DNA of 64,000 nt from Bufo bufo (GCF_905171765.1 NC_053389.1:399886645-399950644); one strand, 5' to 3'; numbered from the stretch's first letter, positions 53,476-64,000 are shown. Notes: a model not told the origin generated them from the letters alone. Made by a program: numbers and translations.

Positions 53476-53735
53476 GTTGGGCAACATGATGGCTTAGTGG
53501 TTACTCCTGTTCTATTGTACTGCTGAGGCCCTGGGTTCTGACTAAAGGCAACAGCTGCAAGGAATCTGCATGTTGCCTGGTGGGTAGTGCCTAGTTTTCT
53601 CCCACACCCCAGTAACATACTGCTAGGCTAATTTGGACTTTAGATTGCGAGTCCCAATGAGGACAGGTACCGATGTGATTGATGACAATCTCTGTACAGC
53701 TGTGTAGAATATGTATACAGTATGAATAAAATGTA
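53476..53735 (+). mobile_element. tRNA-like SINE
   Basis: A box-like TGGCTTAGTGG (53490-53500) and a decayed B box GGGTTCTGACT (53533-53543) lie at the spacing of a Pol III promoter. They are followed by a body with TTTTCTCCCACACCCCAG and TTTAGATTGCGAGTCCCAAT and an AATAAA end near 53725. This matches a common amphibian SINE body. The B box mutations make it probably silent. Confidence 0.65.
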
Positions 53736-53942
53736 TACTGTATATATTGTACATATTGATATCTTGCACACAAGTACCTTCAATTTTAAACTTTAAACTT
53801 TTTTTATTATTCTATTTATTGTACATGAAGCAGATTGTTTCAGACATTTCATCTGCCACTTGTGAATATACCATAATACATGCTAACTGGAAAACACATC
53901 TCTGGGTATTAAGAAAATCAAAATACTTAAATATTACTTTAT

Positions 53943-54567
53943 TATAAATATATTCTCAAATACCTTTCATTATTTATAATGGCTCGTTTTGTCTGGGGAG
54001 CAATCATCATGGGAAACAAAATGGTCACTGTCCCATCAGTTCACACAAAACCTGTCCTGATCACACATGAGGACAAGTTACTTTACGACACTGAGGTAAA
54101 GAACTGCCTCATCATCCTCTCTACTTGTCAGGGATTATGATCCTGAATACAGATGACAAGAACTTTAACTTAATCTTGGGGGAATTTAGTTCATGAGGAG
54201 ACATAAAGTACAGATAGGATGGACAAGACAGGCTGTTGTAATGTGTTACTCTGGTAATGGAGACTGTAAACAAGAGCTGCTGTTTATTAGCCACATCCCC
54301 ACCTTCTCTTATGTCTCCTCATCATCTCCATCCCCACAGAAATTCACCTGTATTTAGGATCAGGATTCCTGACAAGCAGAGCAGAGAGATGGATTAGGCA
54401 GCACTATGGCTCATTCTGGTGACATTGTGGTAACTTGTCCTCCTATGTGATTAGGACAGGTTTTGTGTGTACTGATAGGTCAGCAGCCATTTTATTTCTC
54501 CGAATGATTGCTCCCTAGACAAAGCAAGCCATTCTAAGTAACAAAAGGTATTTGTGAATATATTTAT
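53943..54567. mobile_element. Foldback MITE, about 65-bp strong outer arms
   Basis: ATAAATATATTCTCAAATAC and TGTCTGGGGAGCAATCAT on the left pair with ATGATTGCTCCCTAGACA and GTATTTGTGAATATATTTAT on the right. Pairing continues inward (ACCTGTCCTGATCACA/TGTGATTAGGACAGGT and others), so most of the 625 bp folds into one hairpin. Terminal duplications are not clear. Confidence 0.75.
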
Positions 54568-55024
54568 TATAAGTATTTTCATTTTTTTAATTCCTGGAGA
54601 ACCCATTTAATAAATACTAACTGAAAAACACAGCTTTTTCTTTTATCCTAGATAAAATATGAGTAGATTTATAGCCTGACCACTATTGCAACTTTGAGAA
54701 ATATGTAGTTTAGCAGATATAAGTCAAACACTGCTATTACTCATACTATCTTTGGATTTCTTGCAGTTGTAAATAACTGTAATTTCATTGGAAAGGTCAG
54801 GCACAGAAAGGATAAATGACATAGCACATACAACTGAGTCAGTATGAGAATTCATCATCATTTTCTTATTGTTTTTCATCAAGAATGCATATATATATAT
54901 ATATATATATACTGTATATATATCCATAGAAAAGGTCAGGCAGCACTCCTTCTCATGCAGCTGTAGCTGTAAGGTGCCTGCGGTGGTCCCCCGATACAGG
55001 ACGATGAATATATATATATATACA
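54568..55024. repeat. Unassigned DNA ending in (TA)n runs
   Basis: AT-rich with (TA)n at 54888-54922 and 55011-55022. I see no gene. The second run forms the insertion site of the following Tc1 element. Confidence 0.6.
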
Positions 55025-56641
55025 CACTAAACAAAAATATAAACGCTTTCGGTTTTGCTCCCATTTTGCATGAGCTGAACTTAAAGATCTGGAACATTTT
55101 CTACATACACAAAAGACCCATTAATCTCAAATATTGTTCACAAATCTGTCTAAATCTATGTTAGCGATCACTTCTCCTTTGCAGAGATAATCCATCCCAC
55201 CTCACAGGTGTGGCATATCAAGGTGCTGATTAGACAGCATGAATATTGCACAGGTGGGCCTTAAAAACAATAAAAGACCACTCTGAAATGTGCAGTTTGA
55301 TCACACAGCACAATGCCACAGATGTCGCAACGTTAGAGGGAGTGTGCAATTGTCATGCTGACTGCAGGATTGTCTACCAGAGCTGTTGCCTGTGCAATGA
55401 ATGTTCATTTCTCTACCATAAGCCATCTCCAAAGGCGTTTCAGAGAATTTGGCAGTACATCCAACTGGCCTCACAACCGCAGACCACGTGTAACCACACC
55501 AACCCAGGATCTCCACATCCAGCATGTTCACCTTTATGATCGTCTGAGACCAGCCACCCGGACAGCTGCAGCAGCAATCGGTTTGCATAACCAAAGGATT
55601 TCTGCACAAACTGTTAGAAACTGTCTCACGGAAGCTCATCTGCATGCTCGTTGTCCTCATCGGGGTCTGGACCTGACTGCAGTTCTGTAACCGACTTAAG
55701 TGGACAAATGCTCACATTCGATGGCATCTGGCATGTTGGAGAGGCGTTCTGTGCATGGATGAGTCCCAGTTTTCACTGTTCAGGGTAGATGGCAGACAGC
55801 ATGTGTGGCATTGTGTGGGTGAGTGGTTTGCTGAAGTCAACATTGAGGATCGAGTGGCCCATGGTTGCGGTGGGGTTATGGTATGGCCAGGCGTATGTTA
55901 TGGACAACGAACACAGGTGCATTTTATTGATGGAATTTTGAATGCACAGAGATACCATGACGAGTTCCTGAGGCCCATTGTTGTGCCATTCATCCATGAC
56001 CATTACCTCATGTTGCAGCATGATAATGCATGGCCCCATATTGCAAGTATCTGTACGCATTTCCTGGAAGCTGAAAACATCCCAGTTCTTGCATGGCTAG
56101 CATACTCACTGGACATATCACCCATTGAGCAAGTTTGGGATGCTCGGGATCGGCGTATACGACAGTGTGTTCCAGTTCCTGACAATATTTTGCAACTTCG
56201 CACAGCTATTGAAGAGGAGTGGACCAACATTCCACAGGCCACAATCAACAACCTGATCAACTCTATGCGATGGATATGTGTTGCACTGCATGAGTCAAAT
56301 GGTGGAAACACCAGATACTGACAGGTTTTTTTTACCCCCCCCCCCAAGTAAGGCAAAACTGTGCACATTTCAAAGTGACCTTTTATTGTGGGCAGTCTAA
56401 GGCACATCTGTGCAATATTCATGCTGTCTAATCAGCACCTTGATATGCCACACCTGTGAGGTGGGATGGATTATCCTGGCAAAGGAGAAGTGCTCACAAA
56501 CATAGATTTAGACAGATTTGTGGACAATATTTGAGAGTAATGGGTCTTTTGTATATGTAGAAAATGTTTCAGATCTTTGAGTTCAGCTCATGCAACATGG
56601 GAGCAACACCGAAAGTGTTGTGTTTATATTTTTGCTCAGTG
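55025..56641 (+). mobile_element. Tc1/mariner element 1 of a run of four
   Basis: Left end CACTAAACAAAAATATAAAC and right end, inverted, CACTGAGCAAAAATATAAAC; long subterminal similarity of about 200 bp. A (TA)n tract is on both sides (TA at 56642-56643). Confidence 0.92.
55355..56321 (+). pseudogene. Tc1-type DDE transposase, one frameshift
   Basis: 55355-55690 encodes the helix-turn-helix DNA-binding part (STRAVACAMNVHFSTISHLQ). After a frameshift near 55685 the catalytic part runs 55755-56321: MDESQFSLF (first Asp), LQHDNAWPHIA (second Asp), and YSLDISPIEQVWDARDRR (third acid Glu, DD34E type). One lesion is visible, so it is a fairly recent loss. Confidence 0.88.
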
Positions 56642-56679
56642 TATATATATATATATATATATAGAGTACAGACCAAAAG

Positions 56680-56712
<33 letters not shown>
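56642..56712. repeat. (TA)n microsatellite with Tc1 end fragment
   Basis: (TA)n interrupted by a GAGTACAGACCAAAAGTTAT, a copy of the adjacent element terminus. This suggests two insertion or excision events at one (TA)n tract. Confidence 0.8.
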
Positions 56713-56715
<3 letters not shown>

Positions 56716-57630
56716 TACAGACCAAAAGTTTGGACACACCTTCTCATTCAAAGAGTTTCTTTATTTTCATGACTATAAAGGCATCAAAACTATGAATTAA
56801 CACATGTGGAATTATATACATAACAAACAAGTGTGAAACAACTAAAAATATGTCATATTCTAGGTTCTTCAAAGTAGCCACCTTTTGCTTTGATTACTGC
56901 TTTGCACACTCTTGGCATTCTCCTGATGAGCTTCAAGAGGTAGTCCCCTGAAATGGTCTTCCAACAGTCTTGAAGGAGTTCCCAGAGATGCTTAGCACTT
57001 GTTGGCCCTTTTGCCTTTACTCTGCGGTCCAGCTCACCCCAAACCATCTCGATTGGGTTCAGGTCCGATGACTGTGGAGGCCAGGTCATCTGGTGCAGCA
57101 CCCCATCACTCTCCTTCATGGTCAAATAGCCCTTACTTTCAAAGTTTTCCCAATTTTTCGACTGACAGAGTGACCTTCATTTCTTAAAGTAATGATGGCC
57201 ACTCGTTTTTCTTTACTTAGCTGCTTTTTTCTTGCCATAATACAAATTCTAACAGTCTATTCAGTGGGACTATCAGCTGTGTATCCACCTGACTTCTCCT
57301 CAACGCAACTGATTGTCCCAACCCCATTTATAAGGCAAGAAATCCCACTTATTAAACCTGACAGGGCACACCTGTGAAGTGAAAACCATTTCAGGGGACT
57401 ACCTCTTGAAGCTCATCAAGAGAATGTCAAGAGTGTGCAAAGCAGTAATCAAAGCAAAAGGTGGCTACTTTGAAGAACCTAGAATATGACATATTTTCAG
57501 TTGTTTCACACTTGTTTGTTATGTATATAATTCCACATGTGTTAATTCATAGTTTTGATGCCTTCATAGTCATGAAAATAAAGAAAGCTCTTTGAATGAG
57601 AAGGTGTGTCCAAACTTTTGATCTGTACTG
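56713..57630 (-). mobile_element. Tc1/mariner-derived foldback element, copy B (2 of 4)
   Basis: Flanked by TA (56711-56712 and 57631-57632). Same family as 9390-10348. Both arms lack the same roughly 25 nt (AATTGTAGATTCACACTGAA region) present in both arms of copy A. A 90-codon transposase C-terminal frame is at 56853-57125 (minus), with PPQSSDLNPIEMVWGELDR. Confidence 0.92.
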
Positions 57631-57632
57631 TA

Positions 57633-58895
57633 CAGTCGTGGCCAAAAGTTTTGAGAATGACAACCATTTGTCCACCCGCCTCCTGAGGATTGACCACAAG
57701 TTCTCAATGGGATTAAGATCTGGGGAGTTTCCAGGCCATGGACCCAAAATGTCAACGTTTTGGTCCCCGAGCCACTTAGTTATCACTTTTGCCTTATGGC
57801 ACGGTGCTCCATCGTGCTGGAAAATGCATTGTTCTTCACCAAACTGTTGTTGGATTGTTGGAAGAAGTTGCTGTTGGAGGGTGTTTTGGTACCATTCTTT
57901 ATTCATGGCTGTGTTTTTGGGCAAAATTGTGAGTGAGCCCACTTCCTTGGATGAGAAGCAACCCCACACATGAATGTTTTCAGGATCCTTTACTGTTGGC
58001 ATGACACAGGACTGATGGTAGCGCTCACCTTTTCTTCTCCGGACAAGCCTTTTTCCAGATGCCCCAAACAATCAGAAAGAGGCTTCATTGGAGAATATGA
58101 CTTTGCCCCATTCCTCAGCAGTCCATTGACCATACGTTCTGCAGAAGATTAATCTGTCCCTGATGTTTTTTTGGAGAGAAGTGGCTTCTTTGCTGCCCTT
58201 CTTGACACCAGGCCATCTTCCAAAAGTCTTCACCTCACTGTGCGTGCAGATGCGCTCACACCTGCCTGCTGCCATTCCTGAGCAAGCTCTGCACTGGTGG
58301 CACTCCGATCCCGCAGTTGAATCCTCTTTAGGAGACGATCCTGGCGCTTGCTGGACTTTCTTGGATGCCCTGAAGCCTTCTTAACAAGAATTGAACCTCT
58401 TTCCTTGAAGTTCTTTATGATCCTATAAATTGTTGATTGAGGTGAAATCTTAGTAGCCACAATATCCTTGCCTGTGAAGAAATTTTATACAACGCAATGA
58501 TGGCTGCACGCGTTTCTTTGCAGGTGACCATGGTTAACAATGGAAGAACAATGATTTCAAGCATCACCCTCCTTTTAACATGTCAAGTCTGCCATTTTAA
58601 CCCAATCAGCTTGACATAATGATCTCCAGCCTTGTGCTCGTCAACATTCTCACCTGAGTTAACAAGACGTTTACTGAAATGATCTCAGCAGGTCCTTTAA
58701 TGACAGCAATGAAATGCAGTGGAAAGGTTTTTTTGGGATTAAGTTAATTTTCATGGCAAAGAAGGACTATGCAATTCATCTGATCACTCTTCATAACATT
58801 CTGGAGTATATGCAAATTGCTATTATAAAAACTTAAGCAGCAACTTTTCCAATTTCCAATATTTATGTAATTCTCAAAACTTTTGGCCACGACTG
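57633..58895 (-). mobile_element. Tc1/mariner element 3 of 4
   Basis: CAGTCGTGGCCAAAAGTTTT at the left and its complement at the right (AACTTTTGGCCACGACTG, ending 58895), bounded by TA. It shares the TA at 57631-57632 with the previous element, so the two are directly adjacent. Confidence 0.93.
57650..58460 (-). pseudogene. Tc1-type transposase, frameshifted
   Basis: From N to C: a DNA-binding part with ISPQSTIYRIIKNFKERGS and GHPRKSSKRQDRLLKR (58460-58230), a middle part with IFSNEASF, where the usual Asp is replaced by Asn (58072-58275), then WGCFSSKEVGSL, IFQHDGAPCH (second Asp) and NSPDLNPIENLWSILRRRVD (Glu). Frames shift between the first and second parts. The Asp-to-Asn change would also inactivate it. 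Confidence 0.87.
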
Positions 58896-58919
58896 TACAT
58901 ATATATATATATATATATA

Positions 58920-60462
58920 CAGCCCTGATCAAAAGTTTAAGTCCACTTGAAAAATGGCAAAAAATCATATTTTACATTGTTGGATCTTAACAAGGTTCCA
59001 AGTAGAGCTTCAACATGCAACAAGAAGAAATGAGAGTGAGACAAAACTTTTTTTGAGCATTCAATTAATTGAAAATAACAATTAAACTGAAACAGGCTGT
59101 TTTTTAGCTGATCCAAATTTTAGGACCACATGCCTTTAAATGGCCAAATCTGTGCAAAGATGTGGATTCATTGTCATTTTCTGTCAGGTAGTCACACGTT
59201 GTAATTGCAAAGGCAAAAAAACGTTCCCTTTTTGAACGTGGTCGGGTTGTTTAACTGCATAAGCAGGGTCTCTCACAGCGCGCCATCGCTGCTGAGGTGG
59301 GACGCAGTAAGACAGTCATTTGGAATTTCTTAAATGATCCTGAGGGTTATGGAACAAAAAAGTCAAGCGGAAGACCCCAAAAAATTTCACCAGCACTGAG
59401 CCGGAGGATCCAATTGGCTGTCCATCAAGACACTGGACGATCCTCGACCCAAATTAAGGCACTTACTGGTGCTGACTGCAGCCCCATAACCATCAGACGG
59501 CATCTGAGACTGAAGGGCTTCAAAAACAAAAAACGTCTTCAAAGACCTCGTCTCCTTGAACGCCACAGAACTGCTCGTTTGGACTTTGCAAGAGAGCACC
59601 AAACATGGGACATTCAAAGGTGGAAGAAAGTTTTATTCTCTGATGAGAATTTTTTTTACCTTGATGGTCCTGATGGTTTCCAACGTTACTGGCATGACAA
59701 GCAGATCCCACCTGAGATGTTTTCTACGTGCCACAGTGGAGGGGGCGCCATAATGGTCTGGGGTCTTTTTCCTTCAGGGGAACAATGGAGCTTCAGGAAG
59801 TGCAGGGGCGTCAAACGGCCGCTGGCTATGTCCAGATGTTGCAGAGAGCATTCCTAATGACTGAGGGCCCTCGTCTGTGTGGTAACGACTGGGTTTTTCA
59901 ACAGGACAATGCTACAGTACACGATGCCAGCAGGACAAGAGACTTATTCCAGGAGAATAACATCACTATTTTGGTCCATCCTGCGTGTTCCCCTGATCTA
60001 AATCCAATTGAGAACCTTTGGGGATGGATGGCAAGGGAAGTTTACAAACATGGACAACAGTTCCAGACAGTAGAGGGCCTTCGTGCAGCCGTCATCACCA
60101 TTTGGAGAAATGTTCCCACTTACCTCATGGAAACGCTTGCATCAAGCATGCCGAAACTAATTTTAGAAGTGATCAACAATAAACTCATTACTGAGTTTAT
60201 GTTTGGAAGTTGGATTTCTGTTTTGGGGGGGTTTAGTTTATTTTTGGAGGTGTGGTCCTAAACTTTTGATCAGCTGAAAAACAGCCTGTTTCAGTTTATT
60301 CGTTGTTTTCATTAAATTGAATGCTCAAAAAATGATTTGTCTCACTCCCATTTCTTCTTGTTGCATGTTAAAGCTCTACTTGGAACCTTGTTAAGATCCA
60401 GCCATGCTAAATATGATTTTTTTTTCATTTTTCGAGTGGTCTTAAACTTTTGATCAGGACTG
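58920..60462 (+). mobile_element. Tc1/mariner element 4 of 4
   Basis: Left end CAGCCCTGATCAAAAGTTTA and right end, inverted, CAGTCCTGATCAAAAGTTTA; subterminal similarity of over 150 bp. TA at 58918-58919 and 60463-60464. The fragment at 910-1083 belongs to this family. Confidence 0.94.
59240..60180 (+). pseudogene. Tc1-type DDE transposase, two lesions
   Basis: Starts in [20 protein letters not shown], has the [14 protein letters not shown] linker, [13 protein letters not shown] (first Asp), then after a frameshift near 59780 VFQQDNATVHDA (second Asp) and HPACSPDLNPIENLWGW (Glu). Upstream of KQG the frame has a TAA (about 59250). The remaining sequence is well preserved, including all three catalytic acids. 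Confidence 0.88.
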
Positions 60463-60616
60463 TATGTAGTTGGGGAATACAACATCTCCTTATGAAGAGC
60501 TCCTTCAACAGCATGAAAAAACTTATAGGTCAGGAAGCGCTGGGAAGAAGAGGGTATGCAAATGAAACCTTAGCAACCTATGCCTCTAATGCTACCAGAT
60601 TTAAGGTAGCACTGAT

Positions 60617-60666
60617 GCACTGCACTAATGAGAGGCAACCACCCTAAAATAGCTGTATGCAGATTA
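60617..60666 (+). ncRNA. Hammerhead-like core, unit 1 (decayed)
   Basis: CTAATGA (60625-60631) for CTGATGA, stem II GAGG/CCCT, AAAA for GAAA, AGCT loop and a GTA triplet, with stem I TGCA/TGCA preserved. Confidence 0.5.
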
Positions 60667-60927
60667 TATGCTGACTTAATTATTATCCAAATCTCAATGC
60701 CTGTTTAAAAGATTGAACATTGACTTATAGGATAACTACCTTGCATCTGGTAGCATTAGAGGCAGAGCTTATTAGGAGCTCATTTTCATACCCGCTTACC
60801 AGAATTCCAGAGGAGCGTTGCCTGAGCTGTAAAACTCCTCATGCCATTTAAGCCAATCTCCATAAGGAAATATTGCATTCCCCAAATTCTGACCTAGGCC
60901 TCTCACCATGTTAAGCCGGTACTCTCT

Positions 60928-60975
60928 GCTCTGCACTGATGAGGGGCAATCATTCCAAAACAGCTGTCTGCAGAT
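60928..60975 (+). ncRNA. Hammerhead ribozyme, unit 2 (near-canonical)
   Basis: Stem I TCTGCA/TGCAGA is perfect; CTGATGA is at 60936-60942; stem II is GGGG/TTCC with loop CAATCA; the 3' core reads AAAA (60957-60960) instead of GAAA; stem III is the palindromic CAGCTG; the cleavage triplet is GTC. The single G12-to-A change probably lowers or abolishes activity. Confidence 0.75.
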
Positions 60976-61060
60976 GAGATGTTGGATTATCCAAGTGAAG
61001 TCTCAAGGCCAAGTTACATTATATCTGGTAGCATTAGAGGCAGAGCTTGAAAATACCAAA

Positions 61061-61229
61061 TTTGCATATAGATATGTACGAAGGAATAATTGTTAATTTA
61101 ATAATTTTATATCATTTAAATAGAGGTCTCTGCCATTAAAGCACCACCCCCAGAGTAGGGTTTCTGCAAAAACAGTTTTCCTCTTATGGGTTTGTAATCA
61201 TTATATTATAAAATAACATGCCTTTGAAT
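61061..61229. other. AT-rich junction
   Basis: No feature is recognised between the small repeat and the truncated hAT. Confidence 0.5.
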
Positions 61230-62617
61230 TTAATCTTTGTAATACTTTTGATACACAACTAAGTTCAGAATTTGTGCCATGCATGGCACGTGTGTCATTT
61301 TGCCCTGTTTCAGCGTGCTCAGCAGATTGGCACCATTGTCGCACACCACTTTACCAACTGTCAAATTGAGTGGGGTTAGCCACTGATCGGCCTGTGACCG
61401 CAGAGCTGAAAGCAGTGCAGGACTGGGGTGGCTCTTGGCTTCCAGGCACAACAGCCACAGCACAGCATGGCAACGTCTCACCTAGAACGTTGAATAGGTT
61501 CTGGGGAGCGGGGGGGGCGCAGCGGAAGAGGCGGTAGCAGTGGAAAAGGAGGAGTCAGCCGAGGAAGAGACGGAGGATGGAGCAGGAGAAGAAGAAGAGG
61601 CAGGCCTGCATGCGATCCTTGGCAGTAACACCAAATTCACACGGGAGCCACGGGTTACATGCTTGACAGCTGTCAGAAGGTTCACCCAGTGGGCAGTAAA
61701 AATTATGTACCTTCCCTGCCGTGTTTGCTAGACCACGTGTCTGTGGTCAGATGTATCTTGGCACCAATACTGTGTGCCAGAGATATATTCACTTGCCGCT
61801 GAACGTGACCATATAGCTCTGGGATGTCCTTCTGGGAGAAATATTTCCTTCTTCCCACTGGGCTCGGTGATGGGAGGCCAGGTGCCCTCATAAGGCGGTC
61901 GTCCCTAGGTGAATGTTGGGCTTACCGCGACTTATGCGTTGACAGCACAGGCTGCAGATGGCAACACTATTGTCAGCAGCTGACACGTTAAAAAAAGCCC
62001 ACACTGCTGACCCATGTGCCGGCATCCTCGGAGCACCAGAAGTAATCGTGCATGGTGGATGGCTTGCTCCAGATACATTTGCAGTCTGCTTTTTGCCTCC
62101 TGTGCCCTGCAATCTCTGCCTGCTTCTCCTCCCTCTCTTCTGCTCCGTCTCTCTCTCTTAACTCCCCTCCTCTTCCTCTTTTGTAGGCACCCACCTGACG
62201 TCCATCGACACGTCATCATTGTCACCTTCACCACCACTGACATTTGAGATCTCGGAGTAGGCAGCAACAACGCGGACCTCCCTCCTTGGGCTGATCTCGG
62301 TACTTGACGTCAGACCGCTGGATGGCGGCCGTTGCTACCTCCTCTTCCTCATCTAATGTCAAGAATGGCTGCCCATTGGTAAGGTCTGGGAATGGATGGG
62401 AAAATAATTCCTCTGACTCGAGTGGAGGGGCTATGATGGTGCTGGTGGTGGTGTATTTTGGGGTGCACACAGCAGAGAGTGAGGAGGGTGCAGAAGCGGA
62501 AGGGTGAGTGAGCCACTCAACCAACTCTGGTGCGTCTTTTGAAGTAATCGCACACGCCTTCTCCAACTTCCCACCCCTGCGGAACGGCCTGCCTCTTCCT
62601 CTGCCAGTCATTTTCAA
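61230..62617 (-). pseudogene. hAT transposase, N-terminal half, frameshifted
   Basis: MTGRGRGRPFRRG start (62611), acidic region, BED-type finger (AVWAFFNVS, ICSLCCQRISRGKPNIHLG; 61888-62112), frameshift, IHLTTDTWSSKHG (first catalytic Asp), a Ser/Pro linker, then KVVCDNGANLLSTL and CMAQILNLVV. Several frameshifts and the missing C-terminus make it non-functional. Confidence 0.85.
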
Positions 62618-62639
62618 AATGATCCTGTGCCTAAGTCCC

Positions 62640-63140
62640 TAGAGAAGAGCAGTATTTGTGGAAGCAGGCATATCGCAGGCCTCAATCAATATTTGGTGGA
62701 AACAGGTATATCGAACTCCTTAATCAGTATTTTGTGGAAGCAGGTATATCGCAGCCCTCAATCAGTATTTTGTGGAAGCAGGTATATCAAACCACTTAAT
62801 CAGTATTTTGTGGAAGCAGGTATATCGCAGCCCTCAATCAATATTTGATGGAAACAGGTATATCAAACCCCTTAATCAGTATTTTGTGAAAGCAGATATA
62901 TCGCACCCCTTAATCAGTATTTTGTGGAAGCAGGTATCTCGCAGGCTCAGTCAATATTTTTTGGAAACAGGAATATCGAACCCCTTAATCAGTATTTTGC
63001 GGAAGCAGGTATATCACACCCCACAATAATTTTTTTGCCACAACAGTTATATTACACCACCCTGTTTATTTAGGGAAACAGGTGTATCACAGACCTCAAT
63101 CAGTATTTTGTGGAAGAAGGTATATCACACCCCTCAATCA
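62640..63140. repeat. About 39-bp minisatellite in hAT 5' region
   Basis: GGAAGCAGGTATATCGCAGC and CCTCAATCAGTATTTTGT repeated about 13 times, with alternating GCAGCCCTCA/AAACCCCTTA variants that give a 78-bp higher-order period. Plus-strand open frames are artefacts. Confidence 0.87.
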
Positions 63141-63678
63141 TTTTTTTGGGGGGCAACAGGTATCTCACACCCATTGCAATTAGTTGTTCCAATAGCGCTT
63201 GTCCCTGTATATAGCTGCGGTATCGCAGCAGAACCGCACACAACTGCTGCACAATACAAATGCACTATAATATACTTTCTATGTTAGAAAGTATATTATA
63301 AGTATATCAAACCCCTCAGTATATCACACCTATCGATAGCACACCTATATCAGTCCTTAAAATGACTTTTGTAGCCCTATTAGCTAGCGTTTGGTGTCCC
63401 TAACTGTCCCTGCTCCAAAATGCAACCTCTCCCTACACTGGCAAAAAACATAATGCAAAATGGCTGCCAGATAAGGTTCTTTGATAGGGTGGGGGTGTGT
63501 CCATGTGCTGAAACGTCTCAATTGGCTGTCCTGTCCCACCTGATGGATGTGTCATGGATCAAAGTTTGATGCATTGCAAAAGAACATGGCGCCGGCGGAC
63601 ATTGCCATATTCGGCGAATCGCGAACGTGCAAAGTTTGCCACGAAATGACCGCTGGGCGAACAGCAAGGCCAACTCTA

Positions 63679-63848
63679 GAAGGGTACCAACAATTTTGTC
63701 CATGTGTGTACACTTTATTATTTATAAAATACTTCTTTTTCTAATCATCTCCAATCCTTCATTCAAGGTTTATATTTATGTGTTCTTATTATGGCTTTCA
63801 GTTTCAGCCCCCCCTCAATGCATTAAAAAATGATTGTATGAACCAGAC
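63679..63848. other. Short AT-rich stretch, no feature
   Basis: No gene or repeat is recognised. Confidence 0.5.
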
Positions 63849-64000
63849 TAGAGACAAGCGAATTTCATAACGGAAACTGGACTGATCCGTTTTGCATCCC
63901 ATAGACTTCTATTATGATGGAATGAATAATGGAATGTCTCTAAAGGCATTCCATTATGCATTCTGTCATAGAATTGCGTTATGGTCCGTGCTAGCGGAAT
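63849..64000 (+). mobile_element. hAT terminal fragment running off the window
   Basis: Starts TAGAGACAAGCGAATTTC with GGAATG/CATTCC inverted motifs (63913-63955) and a CCCATAGACTTCTATTATG string typical of frog hAT ends. Its other end lies outside the window. Confidence 0.65.

Larger units (their letters stand above)
60466..61060 (+). mobile_element. Hammerhead-bearing tandem small repeat (retrozyme-like)
   Basis: Two head-to-tail units share a hammerhead core (60625 and 60936, 311 bp apart) and a downstream ATCTGGTAGCATTAGAGGCA block (60745 and 61023). An inverted partial copy precedes them (60470-60607, with GCCTCTAATGCTACCAGAT). No protein is encoded. The structure resembles animal retrozyme/PLE-dependent repeats described for hammerhead ribozymes; the class is inference. 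Confidence 0.6.
61230..63678 (-). mobile_element. hAT relic, 3'-truncated
   Basis: The right end, read on the minus strand, starts TAGAGTTGGCCTTGCTGTTC with GTTCGCG motifs nearby. Then comes a minisatellite (62640-63140) and the N-terminal half of a transposase. The element breaks off at about 61230, before the dimerisation domain and 3' end. It is a different family from those at 17625 and 28753. Confidence 0.83.

Noticed and set aside
53490..53543. Possible tRNA gene
   Set aside because: A and B box-like motifs are present but no cloverleaf; the B box is mutated and the body is that of a SINE.
62627..63029. Frames with repeated ISILWKQVYRSPQ-like units
   Set aside because: They derive from a 39-bp minisatellite.

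Overview
The window looks like vertebrate, almost certainly anuran amphibian, intergenic or intronic DNA. The reasons are the mixture of CR1/L2-group LINEs with a non-poly(A) tail, Penelope-like elements (PLEs), several frog-type hAT families with TAGNGATGAGCGAA-type ends, Tc1/mariner elements, a tRNA-like SINE, PIF/Harbinger MITEs and TTAA-flanked elements. This attribution rests on my familiarity with these families, not on a search. There are no operons and no bacterial or organellar genes. Almost everything that can be annotated is a mobile element, a relic of one, or a satellite grown inside one. The only possible host-gene trace is a small candidate exon at 45430-45535 (+).

Layout. 1-9169: fragments of hAT, PLE, Tc1 and LTR elements, a 28-bp minisatellite, a LINE 3' end, a PIF-type MITE and a G-rich GGGGCACTAT repeat family. 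9170-12056: a broken CR1-type LINE with a Tc1-derived foldback element inserted at TA. 13216-17105: a PLE fragment, then a 41-bp satellite (possibly Helitron-derived) that hosts two PLE fragments. 17132-27342: a large minus-strand hAT. Its roughly 1,132-codon transposase is continuous in frame once a second, non-autonomous hAT (21419-23381, target duplication GTGACACA) is set aside. Its 3' region carries a 120-bp tandem array into which a third hAT MITE (18037-19183, duplication TCACCCAC) has jumped.

28577-38297 is a three-level nest: a TTAA-flanked MITE holds a hAT relic (28753-37837, duplication ATGTCTAA), which holds a Penelope-like element (29498-34856, duplication AAATAAATGATGAT) with an open RT plus GIY-YIG frame between large inverted and direct repeats. 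38743-45091 holds a second CR1 LINE split by a gypsy-type LTR element (duplication TTACC), then a second, internally deleted Ty3/gypsy chromodomain element. 49464-52077 is a 2.6-kb TTAA element made almost entirely of serial hairpins, including a 5.5-copy palindromic satellite. 55025-60462 is a run of four Tc1/mariner elements nearly end to end. 60466-61060 is a small tandem repeat with near-canonical hammerhead ribozyme cores, followed by a fourth hAT relic.

How the parts relate. The elements record successive insertions, and target-site duplications give a relative order at several nests. Hammerhead-like cores recur in the terminal repeats of at least six separate PLE-type fragments and in the 60.5-61.0 kb repeat. 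hAT families share CCAAT-TATA promoters close to the end that drives the transposase. Calls that depend on exact family names or divergence are marked as inference.
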